64,000 bases of DNA. It comes from an uncultured Spirochaetaceae bacterium. Lineage in GTDB: Bacteria > Spirochaetota > Spirochaetia > Sphaerochaetales > Sphaerochaetaceae. Positions within the stretch are counted from its first letter, which is position 1. Each line of letters begins with the position of its first letter. The stretch is taken from assembly GCA_944389295.1 (NCBI GenBank), contig CALXLV010000011.1:1-64000 (forward strand), read 5' to 3'. A program made the translations under genes and the position numbers. Of this stretch, positions 8,534 to 17,221 are shown piece by piece. The notes under the pieces are model-generated. The model was not told the DNA's origin and did no database searches. It was given only the letters and a program-made list of their open reading frames with translations.

Positions 8534-9250
8534 GTGAAGAATATATTCATCATACTCCTTGCTTTGCTCTCTCTGGCCTCATGCGGCAGGGAAGGAGATA
8601 CCATGTCGTCCGGGAATGCGGTCTCTGAGCTTGAGAGGCCCGGCGATCCGGATGCGGCGTTCAGCTATGTCTACGGCTACATGCTTGCGAAGTCTGCTCT
8701 GGAATACACCGATGCGATAGATTACGGCTACATGGCGAGGGGAGTACTCGATTTCCAGAGCGGTGAGTCTTTCTTCAGCGGAAGCGAGATGAGGGACATT
8801 GTCTCCCGCTATCAGGCGAACGCCGCGGAGGAGGCGCAGGAGAGATTCATGCGCGCAAGCATGCGCAATCTCGGGGATGCAGAGGAGTTCCTTGAGGCCA
8901 ACGGCCGGCGTGCCGGAGTAAGAACCACGGATTCAGGGCTACAGTACGAGGTGCTTGAGCGCGGAGATGGCAGGAGCGCTTCCCCCGATTCAACCGTAAT
9001 AGTGCACTACATCCTCACTCTGATTGACGGAACTCGCGCCGATTCCTCATACGAGAGGGGCGAGGCTGCGGAGATAGAGCTTCCGTCCGCCATCCCGGGA
9101 TTCAGGGAAGCAGTCTCGATGATGAGGGAGGGGGACAGATACCGCTTCTGGATTCCCCCCGATCTCGGATACGGGCAGCTTGCCGTGAGCGGAATCTCTC
9201 CCAATTCCCTCCTGATCTTCGACATCGAGCTTATCGAGGTTGTTGAGTGA
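8534..9250 (+). CDS. FKBP-type peptidyl-prolyl isomerase lipoprotein
   Basis: The 238-residue product has a lipoprotein signal peptide with lipobox LASC (Cys17), an FKBP N-terminal dimerisation-like helical region (about 40-125, AAFSYVYGYMLAKSA...) and a C-terminal FKBP catalytic domain (about 135-237) with VIVHYILTLIDGT, AIPGFREAVSMMREGDRYRFWIPPDLGYG and the final LLIFDIELIEV. This matches Mip/FkpA foldases that assist envelope protein folding in the periplasm. The GTG start has GGAG seven bases upstream. It converges on the HAD gene with no gap. Confidence 0.9.
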   Translation: MKNIFIILLALLSLASCGREGDTMSSGNAVSELERPGDPDAAFSYVYGYMLAKSALEYTDAIDYGYMARGVLDFQSGESFFSGSEMRDIVSRYQANAAEEAQERFMRASMRNLGDAEEFLEANGRRAGVRTTDSGLQYEVLERGDGRSASPDSTVIVHYILTLIDGTRADSSYERGEAAEIELPSAIPGFREAVSMMREGDRYRFWIPPDLGYGQLAVSGISPNSLLIFDIELIEVVE

Positions 9251-9925
9251 TCATTCATCGAGGAGAAGAGCGCTGAGCTCAGCGTATGATTTCACTGAGT
9301 AAGAAGCCTCTTCTGATGACTTGCCAGAGAATGAGATGAACACCGAGTCGATTCCTGAGTCCGCTGCGCCCTTTATGTCGCTTGTGAGGCTGTCCCCGAT
9401 CACGAGGCATTCCTCCTTCTCTGCGGAGAGCGCGCTGAGGACAAAGCCGAAGAACCTTCTGTCAGGCTTCGCGTATCCTATCTCCTGGCTTATGAATATA
9501 TTGCTGAAGAACTTTCCTGTACCGGTCCTCTTTATCCTCTCTCTCTGCACCTTCGCGATTCCGTTGGTTATAAGGGAGAGTGTGTATCTGCCATGAAGCT
9601 CAGAGAGGAAACTGACCGCTCCGGGAATCATGATGCCCGCCTCTCCCAGATATTCGGAATATTCAAGACCCGCCTTTTCAGGATCAGCGTCAATCCCGGC
9701 GGCATCGAAGAAGAGCCGGAAACGCTTCGTCTCAAGTTCTTCCAGCGTTATCTCACCGTGCTCATACATCTCCCAGCATCTGCGGTTTCCCTCATGGTAG
9801 AGGGGAAGAAGGGTTTCAGGAAGCGAGTATTCCGCGAAGAGCCTTTCCAGAGCTGTCTTTTCTGTGGCTCCGAAGTCATAGAGAGTGTTGTCGGCATCGA
9901 ATAGAAGGTGTTTCTTTCCTTTCAT
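9251..9925 (-). CDS. HAD-family hydrolase, YjjG-like nucleotidase
   Basis: The 224-residue protein opens with the HAD motif I DADNTLYDF (Asp nucleophile at about residue 10), followed by a helical cap, motif II (SLITNG, about 117), a Lys in RERIKRTG and motif IV GDSLTSDIKGAADSG (about 178). The layout matches the YjjG/TIGR02254 group, whose E. coli member dephosphorylates non-canonical pyrimidine nucleotides; the actual substrate here is unknown. It is transcribed alone and converges with the FKBP gene. Confidence 0.85.
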   Translation of the reverse strand: MKGKKHLLFDADNTLYDFGATEKTALERLFAEYSLPETLLPLYHEGNRRCWEMYEHGEITLEELETKRFRLFFDAAGIDADPEKAGLEYSEYLGEAGIMIPGAVSFLSELHGRYTLSLITNGIAKVQRERIKRTGTGKFFSNIFISQEIGYAKPDRRFFGFVLSALSAEKEECLVIGDSLTSDIKGAADSGIDSVFISFSGKSSEEASYSVKSYAELSALLLDE

Positions 9926-10001
9926 GGCATCATGTTAGTCAAAACCGCCGCAAGGTGGAATAAGGCTTTCCTTTTGCCGCGCTGGATATGATAATCATAA
10001 T

Positions 10002-10580
10002 ATGAGAAAGTACATACCGCTTCTGATCTCAGGGCTCCTGATGATATTCGTAGGGCTCTACATGCTGACCAATCCTGACGGTTTCCTCACCGTTGTGATA
10101 TCCGTGTTCGGAATATATCTGGCTTTCGAGGGTGTGAAGAGCATCTTCTCATATTTCAGCTACCGCGATTCTCTGGGAAGGAGGCTCCGCTCCGCGCTGC
10201 TTGCAAAAGCCGCTGTCAACATAGCCCTTGGTCTCATCACCGTGATAATAGCCGCAGTCAGCCCTTCGCTCATTCCCACTGTTATAATCTACCTTGCCGC
10301 TGCTGCGTTCATTCTGGACGGCGCTGTTGATCTTCTTGATCTCATGTCGCTTTCAAAGCTCGGAATCACAGTTCCCGCGCTCGGACTTGAGACTCTGCTC
10401 TCGTTCGTATTCGCATTGATACTCTTCCTCTTCCCGCGCTTCCTCACAGGCATCGTCATGACGCTGTTCGCAGCTGTCCTCTTCGCATCCGGAGTCCTGA
10501 TGATCTACGGCTCCGTAAGCTCGATGATCTATGCCCGGAAACTCAGGAAGATGGGAGGCGGGGACGTATTCACTCCATGA
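10002..10580 (+). CDS. HdeD/DUF308-family membrane protein
   Basis: A 192-residue integral membrane protein with about six helices beginning YIPLLISGLLMIFVGLYMLTNP, a pattern typical of DUF308/HdeD proteins (acid-resistance membrane proteins in enterics; function elsewhere unknown). There is no Shine-Dalgarno. GATAAT (9990-9995) stands exactly six bases before the ATG, so the mRNA may begin at the start codon. Confidence 0.75.
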   Translation: MRKYIPLLISGLLMIFVGLYMLTNPDGFLTVVISVFGIYLAFEGVKSIFSYFSYRDSLGRRLRSALLAKAAVNIALGLITVIIAAVSPSLIPTVIIYLAAAAFILDGAVDLLDLMSLSKLGITVPALGLETLLSFVFALILFLFPRFLTGIVMTLFAAVLFASGVLMIYGSVSSMIYARKLRKMGGGDVFTP

Positions 10581-10607
10581 GTGTTGTCCGGAGAGGGGCT
10601 TCCGCTG

Positions 10608-10636
10608 TTGACTACGGCTTTCACTTCCTGTAACGT
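10608..10636 (+). promoter_or_regulatory. Predicted promoter of the histidine operon
   Basis: TTGACT (10608-10613) and TAACGT (10631-10636) are spaced by 17 bases and lie just before the His leader peptide. The -10 box is weak (three of six). Confidence 0.5.
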
Positions 10637-10640
10637 TTTC

Positions 10641-10745
10641 ATATGGAAAGAATGAACATGCATATCCATCACTGCCTTTCAGAGTCATGAGAGCCATGAT
10701 GGGTTTCCATATATGCGGACCTCCCAGTGGCGGAGGTCTTTTTTA
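10641..10745 (+). promoter_or_regulatory. His attenuator: competing RNA helices and terminator
   Basis: The terminator is GACCTCC (10718-10724) paired with GGAGGTC (10732-10738), followed by TTTTTTATT. ATATGGAAA (10641-10649, overlapping the leader's ribosome site) is perfectly complementary to TTTCCATAT (10704-10712). The latter segment can instead fold onto the terminator's 5' arm (GGT-TT-CC with GGACC, about 10702-10721). A ribosome stalled on the His codons would cover the first segment and favour the antiterminator. The pairings are seen in the sequence; the mechanism is inferred. Confidence 0.65.
10652..10690 (+). CDS. hisL: His operon leader peptide
   Basis: A 12-codon open frame, MNMHIHHCLSES, has three His codons among residues 4-7 and sits between the promoter and a terminator hairpin in front of hisG. 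A GGAAAG Shine-Dalgarno-like sequence precedes it. This is the arrangement of a ribosome-stalling attenuator: low His-tRNA would stall the ribosome over 10661-10672. It is shorter and has fewer His codons than the E. coli leader (seven in a row). Confidence 0.75.
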   Translation: MNMHIHHCLSES

Positions 10746-10768
10746 TTATCTTTCCGGAGGAGGCGGAT

Positions 10769-11656
10769 ATGGGAATGAGCGATGCGGCGAGGGGCAGTGA
10801 GCCTGTCCTCAGCATAGCGGTGCAGAAGAGCGGGAGGCTTTCAGAGAAAAGTCTGGAACTCATAAAGTCATGCGGCATAGATTTCTACGCGGACAGCAGG
10901 GTGCTCAAGGCATCCGCTTCGGGCTTTCCGCTGGATTTCCTCTTCGTCCGTGATGACGACATTCCGCAGTATGTCGCAGACGGTGTCGCGGATGCGGGAA
11001 TTGTGGGACGCAACGAGTACGATGAATCGGGGATAGAGCTTGAGGTCGTCAGGGATCTCAAATTCGCTTCATGCCGCCTCTCGATAGCCGTTCCCCACGG
11101 CTTTGACTACAAGGACCTTCACTCTCTGGAAGGAAAGAGGATAGCGACATCATATCCAAGGATACTCGGACGCATTCTGAAAGAGAACGGCGTGAATGCT
11201 GAGACGGTGGTCGTCTCCGGATCTGTTGAGATAACGGTGGAGGTGGGAATCGCGGATGCGATCGCAGACCTCGTCTCGACAGGCACGACGCTGAAGATGA
11301 ACGGACTTGAGGAGGCGGAGTGCATTTACCGCTCTTCCGCTGTGATGATCGCTCGTCCCGATATGAAGGAGGAGAAGAAAGCTGTGCTGACAAGGCTTCT
11401 TGAGCGCATCGATGCGGTGATGCTTGCCCGCCACAAGAAGTATATTCTCTTCAACCTTCCCGAGGACAAGCTCGACGATGCCGCGCGCGTTATCGGGGGA
11501 ATGAAGAGCCCTACGGTCACGCCGCTTATGGATGAAGGCTGGCTCTCCGTACAGTCCGCGGTCGACGAGAACAGGTTCTGGGCAGTATTCGAGGAGCTTA
11601 GGCTTCTCGGCGCCGAAGGCATCCTCGTGATGAACATCGAGAAGATGACGGAGTGA
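10769..11656 (+). CDS. hisG: ATP phosphoribosyltransferase, long form
   Basis: First enzyme of histidine synthesis, joining ATP and PRPP. The start is set at ATG 10769, where GGAGGAGG lies upstream; the longer frame would begin inside the terminator. The 295-residue protein is of the long HisG type, with catalytic domains (LSIAVQKSGRLSEKSLELIKSCG, and the PRPP loop VSGSVEITVEVGIADAIADLVSTGTTL at about 150-175) and a C-terminal ACT-like regulatory domain (about 212-295) that gives feedback inhibition by histidine. HisZ is therefore not needed. Confidence 0.95.
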   Translation: MGMSDAARGSEPVLSIAVQKSGRLSEKSLELIKSCGIDFYADSRVLKASASGFPLDFLFVRDDDIPQYVADGVADAGIVGRNEYDESGIELEVVRDLKFASCRLSIAVPHGFDYKDLHSLEGKRIATSYPRILGRILKENGVNAETVVVSGSVEITVEVGIADAIADLVSTGTTLKMNGLEEAECIYRSSAVMIARPDMKEEKKAVLTRLLERIDAVMLARHKKYILFNLPEDKLDDAARVIGGMKSPTVTPLMDEGWLSVQSAVDENRFWAVFEELRLLGAEGILVMNIEKMTE

Positions 11657-11658
11657 GT

Positions 11659-12945
11659 ATGTATCTGAATTTCCGCGATTACGACGAATCCCTTCTCAGC
11701 CGCCCCTCCGATGACAGTGCCGATATTGCCAGAGCCGTAGAGGAGGTGCTTGAGAATGTGAGGAAAAGGGGAGATGCGGCGCTCTTCGAGTACGCAGAGC
11801 GTTTCGATTCCTCCCGCCTCAATTCCCTCTATGTCTCAGATGAGGAGTTTGAGAAGGCGGAGGCGCTTGTCCCTGACTCTCTCAAAGCTGCCATAGACCA
11901 TGCGATGCGGAACATACGCACATTCCATCAGGCGCAGCTCCCTGCGGGAGAGGATGTAGTGACGGAGGCGGGCGTTAGGTGCTGGCGGAGGATAGTGCCG
12001 ATCCGCCGTGTGGGACTTTACATTCCCGGAGGCACCGCCCCTCTCTTCTCCACTGTCCTGATGCTTGCCGTCCCCGCAGTTGTCGCAGGATGCAGCGATA
12101 TCATTCTGGCAACTCCTGCCAGAAACGGAGTGATAAGCCCCGCGGTTCTCTATGCCGCTTCAGCTGCCGGTGTCAGGAGGGTGCTGAAAGTGGGCGGAGC
12201 GCAGGCCATTGCCGCATTCGCCTACGGCACTGAGAGCGTTGAGAAGCGCGACAAGATTTTCGGCCCGGGAAACAGATATGTCACGGAGGCGAAGAGAATC
12301 GTCTCATCGTCGGTTGCGATCGATATGCCCGCAGGACCTTCCGAGGTGATGGTCGTTATAGACAAGAGTTCCAATCCCGCGTTTGCCGCCGCAGACCTTC
12401 TCTCCCAGGCGGAGCACGGCAGGGACAGCCAGGCGATGCTGCTTATAAGAGCTGACAGCAGAGATGAGGCGGAGAGACTGTTCAGTGCAGTAGATGATGC
12501 CATTGGACGTGAGCTGGGAAAGATAGGGCGGCATGAGTACATGCTCCCGTCGCTCTCTCACTCCTATGCTTTCCCCGTCTATTCGGATGCGGAGCTTCTT
12601 GATGCCGTGAACAGCTACGCTCCGGAGCATCTGATAATCTCCACAGAGAACCCTGAAAGGATACTTGAGGGTGTGGAGAACGCGGGCTCGGTGTTCCTCG
12701 GCGCATATACGCCTGAATCCGCCGGAGATTATGCCTCAGGAACGAACCATACGCTTCCAACATCAGGGTGGGCCCGCTCATCATCAGGTGTGTCCGTGGA
12801 TTCTTTTATAAAGAAGATGACGGTGCAGTCCATAACGGAGGACGGGCTTTCCAGGCTCGGGGAGACGATAGAGTGCCTTGCCGAGGCAGAAGGCTTAATG
12901 GCTCACAGCTATGCCGTCAAGGTCAGGCTTGGAAAAGGAGAGTGA
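11659..12945 (+). CDS. hisD: Histidinol dehydrogenase
   Basis: Catalyses the last two oxidations to L-histidine using NAD and zinc. ATG 11659 is preferred because GGAG lies five bases upstream; a GTG at 11653 overlapping hisG is the alternative. The 428-residue protein contains the family patches GLYIPGGTAPLFSTVLMLAVPA, KIFGPGNRYVTEAKRIV, DLLSQAEHGRDSQ (Glu/His catalytic and metal residues) and GDYASGTNHTLPTSG near the C-terminus. Its stop overlaps the first possible start of hisC. Confidence 0.96.
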   Translation: MYLNFRDYDESLLSRPSDDSADIARAVEEVLENVRKRGDAALFEYAERFDSSRLNSLYVSDEEFEKAEALVPDSLKAAIDHAMRNIRTFHQAQLPAGEDVVTEAGVRCWRRIVPIRRVGLYIPGGTAPLFSTVLMLAVPAVVAGCSDIILATPARNGVISPAVLYAASAAGVRRVLKVGGAQAIAAFAYGTESVEKRDKIFGPGNRYVTEAKRIVSSSVAIDMPAGPSEVMVVIDKSSNPAFAAADLLSQAEHGRDSQAMLLIRADSRDEAERLFSAVDDAIGRELGKIGRHEYMLPSLSHSYAFPVYSDAELLDAVNSYAPEHLIISTENPERILEGVENAGSVFLGAYTPESAGDYASGTNHTLPTSGWARSSSGVSVDSFIKKMTVQSITEDGLSRLGETIECLAEAEGLMAHSYAVKVRLGKGE

Positions 12946-12947
12946 TG

Positions 12948-14021
12948 ATGGCGAAGTATGAAGAGGAACGCACAGAGGATGTCTCCTCGCTCCTGAATCC
13001 GTGGATAAGGGAGCTTGTGCCCTACAGCTCCGCGCGGAGCGAGTTCTCGGGAAAAGCCGACGTGCTTCTCGATGCCAATGAGAGCTGGGTCGGTGGAAAT
13101 GACGGCGTAAACCGCTATCCTGATCCCCTCTGCCGCGAGCTTAGGAAGGCGCTTGAGGAGAAGCTGGGGCTTCCTTATGAGATGACTGCGATAGGCAACG
13201 GCTCTGATGAGATCATAGACATGCTGATAAGGATGTTCTGCGCTCCCGGGAAGGACTCCGTGATGATAGAACGTCCGACTTACGGGACATATTCTGTCTT
13301 TGCCCGCACTTCATGCGTTGATGTTGTGGACGTTCCGCTCACACCGTCTCTTGATCTCGACGAGGAGGCCGTCATGAGGGCGATAGCGGAGAAAAAGCCC
13401 CGGATAGTATTCATCTGCACTCCGAATAATCCTACGGGAAGGGTTTATCCTCTGGACGCAGTTGAGCGCATTGCCGCTGCGAATCCGGGCATAACCGCCG
13501 TTGATGAGGCATATGGTGATTTCGCAGAGAATTTTCATTCAGCGGTCAATCTCATAGCAGCCAATCCGCGCGTTGTGGTTCTCCGCACGCTCTCGAAGGC
13601 GTTCGCCGCTGCCGGAGCCCGCATAGGCGTGCTTGTCGCCGATCCTGTGATTCAGAGGACATTCATGAAGGCCAAGCCGCCTTACAATGTGCCGCTTCTC
13701 TCGCAGAAAGCCGGGCTTGCCGCTGTTAATGACTATGAGAATGTGAAGAGGAGAGTGGAGGAGACAAGGAGGAGAAGAAAGGATTTCGCCTCATTTCTCT
13801 CATCTCTCCCGTTTGTCAGGGAGGTCTTTCCGTCGGAGGCGAACTTCGTGCTCTTCCGCACCGGCGATGCCGCTGCCCTTTACACCTGCCTGCTTGAGAA
13901 GGGCATAGTCGTAAGGAACAGATCATCAGATCCGATGCTTGAGAACACGCTCCGCGTGACGATAGGTTCGGAGGAGGAGATGGAGAAGCTCAGGGAGGCG
14001 CTTTGTGGCTGGAGAGAATAG
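12948..14021 (+). CDS. hisC: Histidinol-phosphate aminotransferase
   Basis: A PLP enzyme converting imidazole-acetol phosphate to histidinol phosphate. Two adjacent ATGs (12945, overlapping hisD's stop, and 12948) are possible; 12948 has the better seven-base distance from AAAAGGAG. Fold-type I features are present: LDANESWVGG substrate segment, ICTPNNPTGRVYP, VDEAYGDFAE and the PLP lysine in LRTLSKAFAAAGARIGVL. About 357 residues, normal for the family. A second, more distant paralogue lies at 47475-48566. Confidence 0.95.
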   Translation: MAKYEEERTEDVSSLLNPWIRELVPYSSARSEFSGKADVLLDANESWVGGNDGVNRYPDPLCRELRKALEEKLGLPYEMTAIGNGSDEIIDMLIRMFCAPGKDSVMIERPTYGTYSVFARTSCVDVVDVPLTPSLDLDEEAVMRAIAEKKPRIVFICTPNNPTGRVYPLDAVERIAAANPGITAVDEAYGDFAENFHSAVNLIAANPRVVVLRTLSKAFAAAGARIGVLVADPVIQRTFMKAKPPYNVPLLSQKAGLAAVNDYENVKRRVEETRRRRKDFASFLSSLPFVREVFPSEANFVLFRTGDAAALYTCLLEKGIVVRNRSSDPMLENTLRVTIGSEEEMEKLREALCGWRE

Positions 14022-15141
14022 GAAGAAGGTGCTCTTCATAGACCGTGACGGTGTGATCGTGAAAGAGTGCCAGGTGGACTCATATGAGCGCATAGAATAC
14101 ATCCCTCATGTGTTCGAGGCGCTTAGGGAGATATCGCGGCGCACGGATTATCTTCTTGTCATGGTCTCGAACCAGGACGGCGTCGGCACGCCGTCGTTTC
14201 CCTATGAGTCCTATAAGGGGCCTGCGGAGAGGATATTCTCAACGCTCCGCGGCGAGGGAATAGTATTCGATGATGTCAACATTGATTTCTCGCTTCCGGA
14301 GGACAACTGCCCGGGCAGGAAACCGCTTACCGGGATGATAGAGAGGTACCGCTCCGATGAGTATGACATGGAGCATTCGTTCATGATCGGGGACAGAGTG
14401 ACCGATATGATGCTTGCGAGGAACATGGGCTGCCGCGGCTTCCTCCTTGCTCCCGGTGATACAGAGATCCCTGACGATCTTCTTCCCTTTATAGCGCTCA
14501 GGGCTGACAGCTGGTGCGATATCGCGGCATACCTGATTGACGATGGCTCTCTCCGTCACAGAACGGCTGAGGTGAGACGGAAAACGAAGGAGACCGATAT
14601 CTCGCTTTCTGTCGATCTCGACGGAACCGGGGAGGGAAGAATCGAGACGGGAATAGGTTTCTTCGGCCATATGCTCGATCAGGTGGTCAGGCATTCACGC
14701 TGCGACATCACAGGACGTGCGGAGGGAGACCTTTTCGTCGATGAGCATCATACTGTCGAAGATACGGCGCTCGCTCTCGGGGAAGCTGTGCTTAAAGCTC
14801 TCGGCGACAAGCGCGGAATAGAGCGCTACGGTTATGAGATCGTGATGATGGATGATACCGTGGCGACAGCTGCCATAGATTTCTCCGGACGTCCGGAGTT
14901 CATCTGGGATGCCGAGTTCACGATGGAGACGATAGGTACGTTCCCCTCCGAGCTTGTGCGGCATTTCTTCCGCTCCTTCTCCGCCGCCGCGCAGTGCAAC
15001 CTCTATCTTTCCGCAACTAGGGGCGGAAACAGCCATCATACCGCAGAGGCTCTCTTCAAGGCGTTTGCGAGAGCTGTGCGCAAAGCTGTGAGGAGAATAC
15101 CGGGCGATACGAGGATCGCCAGTACGAAGGGGACGCTATGA
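14005..15141 (+). CDS. hisB: Bifunctional histidinol-phosphatase / imidazoleglycerol-phosphate dehydratase
   Basis: A fused enzyme for two steps. Residues 1-165 form a HAD phosphatase (LFIDRDGVIVKE nucleophile motif, VSNQDGVGT, NCPGRKPLTGM, GDRVTDMMLA). Residues 185-378 form the dehydratase with the repeated manganese-binding HHTVEDTALALGEA and HHTAEALFKAFARA. The zinc-site cysteines of the E. coli phosphatase loop are mostly absent: only one Cys before GRKP remains, as in some other fused HisB. GTG 14005 has GGGAGG six bases upstream and overlaps the hisC end. Confidence 0.94.
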   Translation: MAGENRKKVLFIDRDGVIVKECQVDSYERIEYIPHVFEALREISRRTDYLLVMVSNQDGVGTPSFPYESYKGPAERIFSTLRGEGIVFDDVNIDFSLPEDNCPGRKPLTGMIERYRSDEYDMEHSFMIGDRVTDMMLARNMGCRGFLLAPGDTEIPDDLLPFIALRADSWCDIAAYLIDDGSLRHRTAEVRRKTKETDISLSVDLDGTGEGRIETGIGFFGHMLDQVVRHSRCDITGRAEGDLFVDEHHTVEDTALALGEAVLKALGDKRGIERYGYEIVMMDDTVATAAIDFSGRPEFIWDAEFTMETIGTFPSELVRHFFRSFSAAAQCNLYLSATRGGNSHHTAEALFKAFARAVRKAVRRIPGDTRIASTKGTL

Positions 15142-15728
15142 TTGCGGTTATAAAATACAACGCGGGCAATATCCTCTCCGTGATGTGCGCTCTTGAGCGC
15201 CTCGGGGCGGAGGCTGTGCTCACGGATGATCCTGAGACGATAAAAAAGGCTGAGAGGGTTATCTTTCCCGGAGTGGGCGAGGCATCCACGGCGATGAGGT
15301 ATCTTGATGAGAGAGGTCTTTCCGATGTGATAAGAGGCCTTGACCAGCCGTTTCTCGGCATATGTCTTGGGATGCAGCTGATGTGCTCTTTCTCTGAGGA
15401 GGGAAACACGGAGTGCCTCGGTATCTTCCCCGAGCATGTCAGGCTCTTCCCAAAAGGACAAGGCTATAAGATTCCGCATGTGGGATGGAACACCGTGTCC
15501 CGGCTTTCAGGGCCTCTTTTCAGCGGAGTCCCCGATGAGAGCTATTTCTACTTCGTGCATTCGTATTTCGTTCCCCTTTCTTCCGATGCCTCTTCCGTGA
15601 CATCTTATGACGGCCTGGATTTCTCCGCCTCCCTCTCGCGCGGCAATTTCTACGGAGTGCAGTTCCATCCGGAGAAGAGCGGTGAGGCAGGGGAGATGAT
15701 ACTCCGCAATTTTCTCGAGAGGACATGA
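15138..15728 (+). CDS. hisH: Imidazole glycerol phosphate synthase, glutamine amidotransferase subunit
   Basis: Supplies ammonia from glutamine to HisF. The class I amidotransferase triad is visible: nucleophile Cys in FLGICLGMQLM (about residue 79) and the His and Glu in FHPEKSG near the C-terminus. At 196 residues it has normal length. The start overlaps hisB (ATGA), and hisA follows nine bases after the stop. Confidence 0.96.
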   Translation: MIAVIKYNAGNILSVMCALERLGAEAVLTDDPETIKKAERVIFPGVGEASTAMRYLDERGLSDVIRGLDQPFLGICLGMQLMCSFSEEGNTECLGIFPEHVRLFPKGQGYKIPHVGWNTVSRLSGPLFSGVPDESYFYFVHSYFVPLSSDASSVTSYDGLDFSASLSRGNFYGVQFHPEKSGEAGEMILRNFLERT

Positions 15729-15737
15729 GGAGGGAGC

Positions 15738-16481
15738 ATGAGGATAATACCTGCGATTGATCTGATCGGCGGACGGCCTGTGCGTCTCTCAGAGGGCGAT
15801 TATTACAGAAAGACAGCGTACAGTCTTACGGCTCTTGATGCTGCGAAGCGCTTTGAGGACGGAGGGCTGAGCTTTCTGCACCTCGTGGATCTCGATGCCG
15901 CAGGAGGAAACGGCATGGATAATCTCCGCGTTCTTGAGGAGATCGCATCGCACACTGCGCTGCATATCGACTTCGGCGGAGGCATAAGGAGCAGGGAGAG
16001 TTTTCTGAGAGCGCTCTCTGCTGGTGCTGAGAGGGTGAATGTCGGTTCTCTTGCCGTGCGTGATCCCGCGGCGGTGCTTGGCTGGGAGAAGGAGCGTCCC
16101 GGGAGCGTCATCCTCTCTGCGGATGCCCGGGACGGCTTTGTTGCCGTATCCGGATGGAAGGAGAATACGGACCTCGCTCTTGATGTGTTCATAAGAGGCT
16201 TTGCGGAGGGCGGCGTGAAGGCGGTTGCCGTCACCGACATAGCGAGAGACGGCATGCTCTCCGGTCCGTCGACAGAGCTTTACAGAAAACTCTGCGCAGC
16301 GTTTCCTGAGCTTGAGATCATCGCCTCAGGCGGTGTTTCCTCCGTCCGTGATCTTTATGAGCTTGCCGGTACAGGAGTTTCGGGAGCCATTGTCGGAAAG
16401 GCATACTACGAAGGCAGGGTGACGATAGAGGAGATGAAGGAGGCAGAGGATGCTTGCAAAGCGCATAATACCATGTCTTGA
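15738..16481 (+). CDS. hisA: ProFAR isomerase
   Basis: Phosphoribosylformimino-AICAR-phosphate isomerase, a (beta-alpha)8 barrel of 247 residues. Starts [22 protein letters not shown] with the first catalytic Asp, has the phosphate-binding [12 protein letters not shown] and [11 protein letters not shown] loops and the second catalytic Asp in [20 protein letters not shown] precedes the ATG. hisF starts inside its last 32 bases. Confidence 0.96.
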   Translation: MRIIPAIDLIGGRPVRLSEGDYYRKTAYSLTALDAAKRFEDGGLSFLHLVDLDAAGGNGMDNLRVLEEIASHTALHIDFGGGIRSRESFLRALSAGAERVNVGSLAVRDPAAVLGWEKERPGSVILSADARDGFVAVSGWKENTDLALDVFIRGFAEGGVKAVAVTDIARDGMLSGPSTELYRKLCAAFPELEIIASGGVSSVRDLYELAGTGVSGAIVGKAYYEGRVTIEEMKEAEDACKAHNTMS

Positions 16482-17211
16482 CGTGAAGGACGGCAGGACG
16501 GTCAAAGGAGTGAATTTCGTCTCCCTCCGTGATGCGGGGTCCGCGGTGGAGCTTGCCGGTTTCTACTCGTCATGCGGAGCCGATGAGCTTGTCTTTCTGG
16601 ATATAACGGCGACTGTAGAGAAGCGTGATACGATAGTCTCCCTTGTAAGGGAGGTCTCGCACACGATCTCGATTCCCTTCACGGTCGGAGGCGGGATAAG
16701 GGGAGAGGAGGATGTGGACAGAATCCTCTCCGCGGGGGCTGACAAGATTTCAGTTAACTCCGCCGCGATAAGGAATCCTGAGCTTCTGGAAAGGCTTTCG
16801 CAGCGCTTCGGTTCTCAGTGTGTGGTGCTCGCCCTCGATGCCCGTTCCAATCCTTCGATGCCGTCCGGATACGAGGCCGTGGCTGACGGAGGACGCACTC
16901 CGACTGGGCTGGATGCGCTGCAGTGGGCTTCTGAGGCAGAGGCGCGCGGAGCGGGGGAGATACTCCTTACATCGATGGACAAGGACGGGACGCGTGACGG
17001 CTTTGCTGTTGACTTAACCCGGATAATAAGCACTAATATTGATATTCCCGTTATAGCTTCGGGAGGTGCGGGGAAGATGGAGGATTTTCTCTCGGTCTTT
17101 ACCGCCGGAAAGGCGGACGCGGCGCTTGCGGCGTCGGTTTTCCACTTCCATGAGATAGATATACCGGAACTCAAGCGCTATCTCAGGGCATCGGGGATTC
17201 CTGTAAGATGA
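16450..17211 (+). CDS. hisF: Imidazole glycerol phosphate synthase, cyclase subunit
   Basis: The barrel partner of HisH, 253 residues, producing imidazole glycerol phosphate and AICAR. Family motifs are [19 protein letters not shown] at the N-terminus (catalytic Asp), [27 protein letters not shown] (second Asp) and [18 protein letters not shown] in the end of hisA serves as its ribosome site. It overlaps hisA by 32 bases. Confidence 0.96.
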   Translation: MLAKRIIPCLDVKDGRTVKGVNFVSLRDAGSAVELAGFYSSCGADELVFLDITATVEKRDTIVSLVREVSHTISIPFTVGGGIRGEEDVDRILSAGADKISVNSAAIRNPELLERLSQRFGSQCVVLALDARSNPSMPSGYEAVADGGRTPTGLDALQWASEAEARGAGEILLTSMDKDGTRDGFAVDLTRIISTNIDIPVIASGGAGKMEDFLSVFTAGKADAALAASVFHFHEIDIPELKRYLRASGIPVR

Positions 17212-17221
17212 GGGGATGGTT

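Noticed and set aside
10727..10768. Longer hisG frame starting at GTG 10727
   Set aside because: That start lies inside the terminator hairpin; ATG 10769 has GGAGGAGG and gives the normal HisG length.
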